From NCBI GenBank assembly GCA_012036325.1, contig JAAUPC010000149.1, forward strand, positions 1 to 8,267: a DNA stretch of 8,267 nucleotides. The letters run 5' to 3'. Below, in pieces: positions 5,600-8,267 of this stretch; within the stretch, counting starts at the first letter, position 1, and every line of letters starts with the position of its first letter. The position numbers were made by a program, and so were the translations under genes. Below the pieces are notes generated by a model that had not been told where the DNA came from, searched no databases, and worked only from the letters and a program-made list of their open reading frames with translations. This DNA is from Paracoccaceae bacterium (GTDB lineage: Bacteria > Pseudomonadota > Alphaproteobacteria > Rhodobacterales > Rhodobacteraceae).

Positions 5600-5773
5600 A
5601 TGACCCGCACCGCCCTTGCCGCCGCTTTCACCCTGATGCTTGCCTTGCCCGCCGCTGCGCAAAGCCTGTCGGTCCTGCTGCCGGTGATCAGCTTTCCCGA
5701 TACCGTAGCCTCGCCTTCCACGAAGGGTTGCACGGCTGACAGCGCCAGCACGGTTTGCACCCTGCAGGAATGA
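5600..5773 (+). CDS. Small predicted exported protein with two cysteines
   Basis: The 57-residue product begins MTRTALAAAFTLMLALPAAA, a textbook Sec signal peptide: basic start, hydrophobic core and a likely cut after AAA before Gln21. The predicted mature peptide is only about 37 residues, rich in Ser, Thr and Pro. Its two cysteines, ten residues apart (GCTADSASTVC), could form a disulfide in the periplasm. The ATG at 5600 is preferred over one at 5588 because GGAG (5590-5593) is well spaced before it. It sits directly downstream of three operator-like palindromes, and its stop overlaps a possible TetR start as ATGA, so it is probably the first gene of that operon. I do not recognise a family; function is unknown. 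Confidence 0.6.
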   Translation: MTRTALAAAFTLMLALPAAAQSLSVLLPVISFPDTVASPSTKGCTADSASTVCTLQE

Positions 5774-6462
5774 CCTCTGCCACATCGCTTGCCGCGCTTG
5801 GCCCCGATGATCTATGGTCCCCGGATGGGGATCCAATGACCATCATCGCCGACCAAGGGGTCCGGCGCGGCCGGAAGTTCGACCAGGTGCTGGACGGCGC
5901 GCGCAAGGTGTTTCTGCGCGACGGGTTCGAACGTGCCTCAGTCGACGACATCGCGCGTGAGGCGGGGGTGTCGAAGGCGACAATCTACGCCTATTTCCCC
6001 GACAAGCAGCTGATGTTCCTTGAGGTGGCGCGCTGCGAATGCCACCGCCAGACCGAAGCGGCCGAAGCCTCGATCGACGGCGATCTGCCGGTCCGCATGG
6101 TCCTGACATTGGCGGCCGAACGGATCGCGCAGTTCCTGATGTCAGACTTCGGCCAACGGATGTTCCGCATCGTCGTAGGAGAAGGTGAACGTTTCCCGGG
6201 CCTTGGGCAAGAGTTCTACGAATATGGTCCGGGCCGGATCCATGCGCGGCTGGTGCATCATCTTGGCTGCTACGTCGCCAAGGGTGAGTTGCAGATCGAG
6301 GATCTTGACCTTGCGGCCGACCAGTTCGCCCAACTGTGCAAGGCGACGATCCATGAACGGCTGATCTTCGGAATGGCCAATTCGATCACGCCCGAGGATG
6401 CTAGGCGCAGTGCGCATGGGGCAGTGGACATGTTCATGGCGCGCTACGCCCCCAGGGGCTAA
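5770..6462 (+). CDS. TetR/AcrR-family transcriptional regulator
   Basis: This is a one-component DNA-binding repressor. Counting from the ATG at 5770 (230 residues), the TetR N-terminal domain spans about 36-85, with the helix-turn-helix SVDDIAREAGVSKATIYAYF (57-76). The remainder is an all-helical ligand/dimer domain of the kind seen in AcrR-like efflux regulators, ending AVDMFMARY. The start is uncertain: the ATG at 5770 overlaps the stop of the small exported protein (ATGA) but has no spaced ribosome-binding site, whereas the ATG at 5836 (208 residues) has GGGG 5 nt before it and would drop a 22-residue extension. Three TGAAC-N6-GTTCA palindromes upstream of the operon suggest autoregulation. 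No efflux pump or other obvious target gene is nearby, so the inducer and target are unknown. Confidence 0.88.
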   Translation: MTSATSLAALGPDDLWSPDGDPMTIIADQGVRRGRKFDQVLDGARKVFLRDGFERASVDDIAREAGVSKATIYAYFPDKQLMFLEVARCECHRQTEAAEASIDGDLPVRMVLTLAAERIAQFLMSDFGQRMFRIVVGEGERFPGLGQEFYEYGPGRIHARLVHHLGCYVAKGELQIEDLDLAADQFAQLCKATIHERLIFGMANSITPEDARRSAHGAVDMFMARYAPRG

Positions 6463-6534
6463 GTCCAGTCGACACCGCATTCCGCTTGATTTTCCGGCAC
6501 TCTCACCCAGCCATGCAGCGGTGGCGGTAAGGGA

Positions 6535-7554
6535 ATGGTGCAGGACATGACGGGAGTGGCTGCAACAGTGCGTCGGTTTGAAGGGGCGCTGTGCGTCATT
6601 GTTTTCGACGAACCCGCGCCGCATGGCTTTCGCAAGGTGGGTGGTTGGCTGTCGCTGACCCAGAACGGGCTGACCAGCGTTGGTTGCGTCCTGCCACTTG
6701 GCGATGCCCGCCGGATCATCCTGCGCGTCGATGGGGGATGCACCCATATGACCGGTGGCGCGCCGATCCTTGTCGCCTTTGCCGGACCGGATGAGGTGCC
6801 GGGCCTTCCACCGCTGGACGTATACGACAACCTGCGCGTGCTATCGCAATGGCCAGACCAAAAGCCGATGTTCAGCGTTGTCACCCTTCTGCGCAACGAA
6901 GTGTCTTATCGGCGGATGCTGCGCAGCTATCGCGATTATGGCTTTACCCCCGAAAACACCGAATTCATCGCAATCGACAACCGAGGTGCCAATCTGGCCG
7001 ACGGGTACCAAGGCGCGCGTCTGGCTCTTTCGCAGGCGATGGGGCGCTACCTCATCTTTTGCCATGACGATGTGGAACTGTTGCAGGACAACTTTGACGA
7101 CCTCTGCCAGCGCCTTGCGACGCTTGAGGCGCTGGACCCCCGCTGGATGGTCGCAGGCATGGCCGGGGGCGTCTTTCGGCAGCAAGCGTCGGCCACTGGC
7201 CGCAATCGGGTGGCGTCGCGTCTGTCAGATCGCTGGGGCGCGGGACGAAGGGTTTGCCGGCCCTTCCCACGCCAGGTGGAATCTTTGGACGAGATGTTCC
7301 TTCTGATGCCCCGCCTTCGTGCGCCACAATCTTCAATCGACCTGTCGGGGTTCCATTTCTTCGGCACCGATCTTTGCCTGCAGGCCGAATTGGCCGGTGG
7401 CAGCGCCTATGTCATCGACTTTCATCTGTTCCATCATGGAACCGGCCACAAAGGCCCCGACTATTGGGAGCAGAAGGCCCGGATCGAAGCGAAGTATCGC
7501 CCCTATTTCCCTGGGCGCATCGTGGTCACCAGCACCCAGCCGCTGCAGTTCTGA
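6535..7554 (+). CDS. Glycosyltransferase family 2-like protein
   Basis: This 339-residue protein has a GT-A-type fold core from about residue 112: FSVVTLLRNEVSYRRML (113-129), EFIAIDN (143-149), then AMGRYLIFCHDDVEL (168-182), whose HDD replaces the usual DxD metal site, and SGFHFFGTDLCLQAE (271-285), the acceptor-side motif of GT2 enzymes. A histidine-rich stretch (FHLFHHGTGHKGPDYW, 296-311) follows. The first ~105 residues form a separate, probably beta-rich domain I do not recognise. There is no signal peptide or membrane helix. It probably transfers a sugar to a cell-surface glycan; donor and acceptor are unknown. A second in-frame ATG at 6547 is possible; AAGGGA (6529-6534) could serve it better. 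It starts 73 bp after the TetR gene and ends 15 bp from the convergent folC gene. Confidence 0.78.
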   Translation: MVQDMTGVAATVRRFEGALCVIVFDEPAPHGFRKVGGWLSLTQNGLTSVGCVLPLGDARRIILRVDGGCTHMTGGAPILVAFAGPDEVPGLPPLDVYDNLRVLSQWPDQKPMFSVVTLLRNEVSYRRMLRSYRDYGFTPENTEFIAIDNRGANLADGYQGARLALSQAMGRYLIFCHDDVELLQDNFDDLCQRLATLEALDPRWMVAGMAGGVFRQQASATGRNRVASRLSDRWGAGRRVCRPFPRQVESLDEMFLLMPRLRAPQSSIDLSGFHFFGTDLCLQAELAGGSAYVIDFHLFHHGTGHKGPDYWEQKARIEAKYRPYFPGRIVVTSTQPLQF

Positions 7555-7569
7555 TCCCTCGGGCCGGGG

Positions 7570-8217
7570 TCAGCCGTTTTGACGCAGCACCGATCCGGCA
7601 AGGTAAAGCGATCCGCAGATCAAGACACGCGCTTCGGGCGCTTTCGCGGCGATTCCGGCCAAAGCCTCGGCAACCGATGCGGAGGTCACGGCAGCAATGC
7701 CAGCACTGATGGCGGCGTCGCGCGTCACCTCGGCGGGAAGAGTGTTCTTTTCACCCGGGATCGACACGGCATAGAGCTGCGTCACATGACGCGCCAGCGG
7801 GGTCATGTAGCCGGTGACATCCTTGGTGTTCAGCATGCCGCAGATCAGATGCGTTTCCCGCTTGGGCATCCGCGCCAGAGTGGCCGCCACCGCCTCGGCC
7901 CCCGCCGGGTTGTGGCCGCCGTCCAGCCACAGCTCCCAATCGCGGGGCAGAAGGTCGACCAGCGGGCCGCGCGCGAATACCGCGTCCAACCAGCGTCCGG
8001 CTTCCAGCGCGCGCCCGATCCACAGCAGCACCGTGAACAGCAGCAGGTAGTAGAGGAACCACCAGGTGTCCTGTGGAAATGGGCATGGGCGGCGCATCCG
8101 AGGCCTGCTGCGCTGCGCGCATCGCGGCGAGGATGTGGGCCATGCGGCGGGTGTCGGCGACTTCGACCACCTCGTCATCCACTCGTCGATGATCCGTCCC
8201 GCCGCGAACCGGTTCAT
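7570..8217 (-). CDS. folC: FolC (folylpolyglutamate/dihydrofolate synthase) C-terminal part in a chimeric reading frame
   Basis: FolC adds glutate residues to folates and, in bifunctional forms, joins dihydropteroate to glutamate. Only the C-terminal (Mur ligase-like) domain is recognisable: GPLVDLLP, then LWLDGGHNPAGAEAV (residues 97-111 of the open frame), LICGMLNTKD (124-133), VSIPGEKNTL (151-160) and the ending LICGSLYLAGSVL (199-211). FolC is normally about 420 residues; here homology covers about 133. The ATP-binding N-terminal domain with its P-loop is absent. Upstream of about 7972 the open frame continues to an ATG at 8217, but its first ~80 residues do not look like FolC and include a strongly hydrophobic run (WWFLYYLLLFTVLLWI, 52-67). 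The copy cannot be functional as read. The break is either a contig chimera or a genuine truncation. Confidence 0.75.
   Translation of the reverse strand: MNRFAAGRIIDEWMTRWSKSPTPAAWPTSSPRCAQRSRPRMRRPCPFPQDTWWFLYYLLLFTVLLWIGRALEAGRWLDAVFARGPLVDLLPRDWELWLDGGHNPAGAEAVAATLARMPKRETHLICGMLNTKDVTGYMTPLARHVTQLYAVSIPGEKNTLPAEVTRDAAISAGIAAVTSASVAEALAGIAAKAPEARVLICGSLYLAGSVLRQNG
7975..8140. other. Junction zone of unassignable sequence between folC and a polymerase fragment
   Basis: The minus strand encodes a membrane-helix-like segment (about 8016-8064) with flanking residues that fit neither FolC nor the polymerase. From about 8075 to 8140 both strands are open and GC-rich at third positions, so no frame can be chosen. 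No inverted repeats, target duplication or transposase remnant mark the joins. Confidence 0.4.
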
Positions 8218-8267
8218 CCGCGAGTACGTGCGGCGGCTCCACGGCGGCGCCTACGATCCGCTCCATC
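8144..8267 (+). CDS. DNA polymerase III alpha subunit (DnaE-type) internal fragment, runs off the right edge
   Basis: The plus-strand frame reads GVGDFDHLVIHSSMIRPAAN followed by RFIREYVRRLHGGAYDPLH. This matches the conserved region before the catalytic palm in a subgroup of bacterial DnaE replicative/repair polymerases (HLVIHSS.IRPAAN.FI.EYVRRL.G). Its third codon positions are almost all G or C. The frame is open back to 8054, but homology begins only near 8144, and no start codon or ribosome-binding site precedes it, so the 5' half of the gene is absent. The RPAAN form differs from the motifs I know in alphaproteobacterial DnaE1 and DnaE2, which suggests a different source organism from the rest of the window. 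Confidence 0.6.

Noticed and set aside
7555..7569. Bidirectional terminator between the glycosyltransferase and folC genes
   Set aside because: The 15-bp gap has no usable stem and no T-run.
7814..8050. Plus-strand 78-codon open frame opposite folC
   Set aside because: It is antisense to clear FolC C-terminal motifs and has a Ser/Arg-rich translation without a domain.
7751..8266. Minus-strand 171-codon open frame overlapping the FolC fragment
   Set aside because: Most of it is a frame-shifted shadow of the FolC C-terminus; its first part lies opposite the polymerase fragment.

Overview
The window looks like a chromosomal segment of an alphaproteobacterium of the Rhodobacter/Paracoccus type (Rhodobacteraceae in the broad sense). 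The basis is high GC with GC-rich third codon positions, the polyprenyl diphosphate synthase gene diverging from a DUF2007 gene and a tRNA-type N6-adenine methyltransferase gene, and an MbfA-type iron exporter with an Irr-box-like site. I see no rRNA, tRNA, CRISPR array, transposase or integrase.

Left block (1-1695): a methyltransferase truncated by the window edge and a small DUF2007 gene run leftward with a TGATG overlap. Diverging from them across 45 bp is a complete long-chain polyprenyl diphosphate synthase, which makes the ubiquinone side chain. A 280-bp gap (1696-1975) follows; it is AT-rich at first and then holds two GC-rich hairpins in what is probably the leader of the next operon.

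Signalling pair (1976-3764): an FHA-domain protein and a PP2C-type Ser/Thr phosphatase overlap by 20 bp. Together they form half of a phospho-Thr signalling module; no kinase is visible.

Iron/flavin pair (3772-5444, leftward): mbfA, a membrane ferritin fused to a VIT1 transporter, overlaps by TGATG a nitroreductase of the iodotyrosine-deiodinase-like subfamily. That protein retains all three substrate-lid residues of IYD. An Irr-box-like palindrome lies over the likely mbfA start region.

Regulator block (5445-6462): the shared intergenic region carries three evenly built palindromes, TGAAC-N6-GTTCA. They sit in front of a 57-aa predicted exported peptide gene and a TetR-family regulator gene, which probably regulates itself.

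Right block (6535-8267): a GT2-like glycosyltransferase gene converges on the C-terminal part of folC. About 135 codons in from its end, folC loses homology and runs into a hydrophobic segment. The last ~120 bp then encode, on the other strand, a fragment of a DNA polymerase III alpha subunit unlike the usual alphaproteobacterial types. This edge looks like a mosaic: an assembly chimera or a rearrangement scar.
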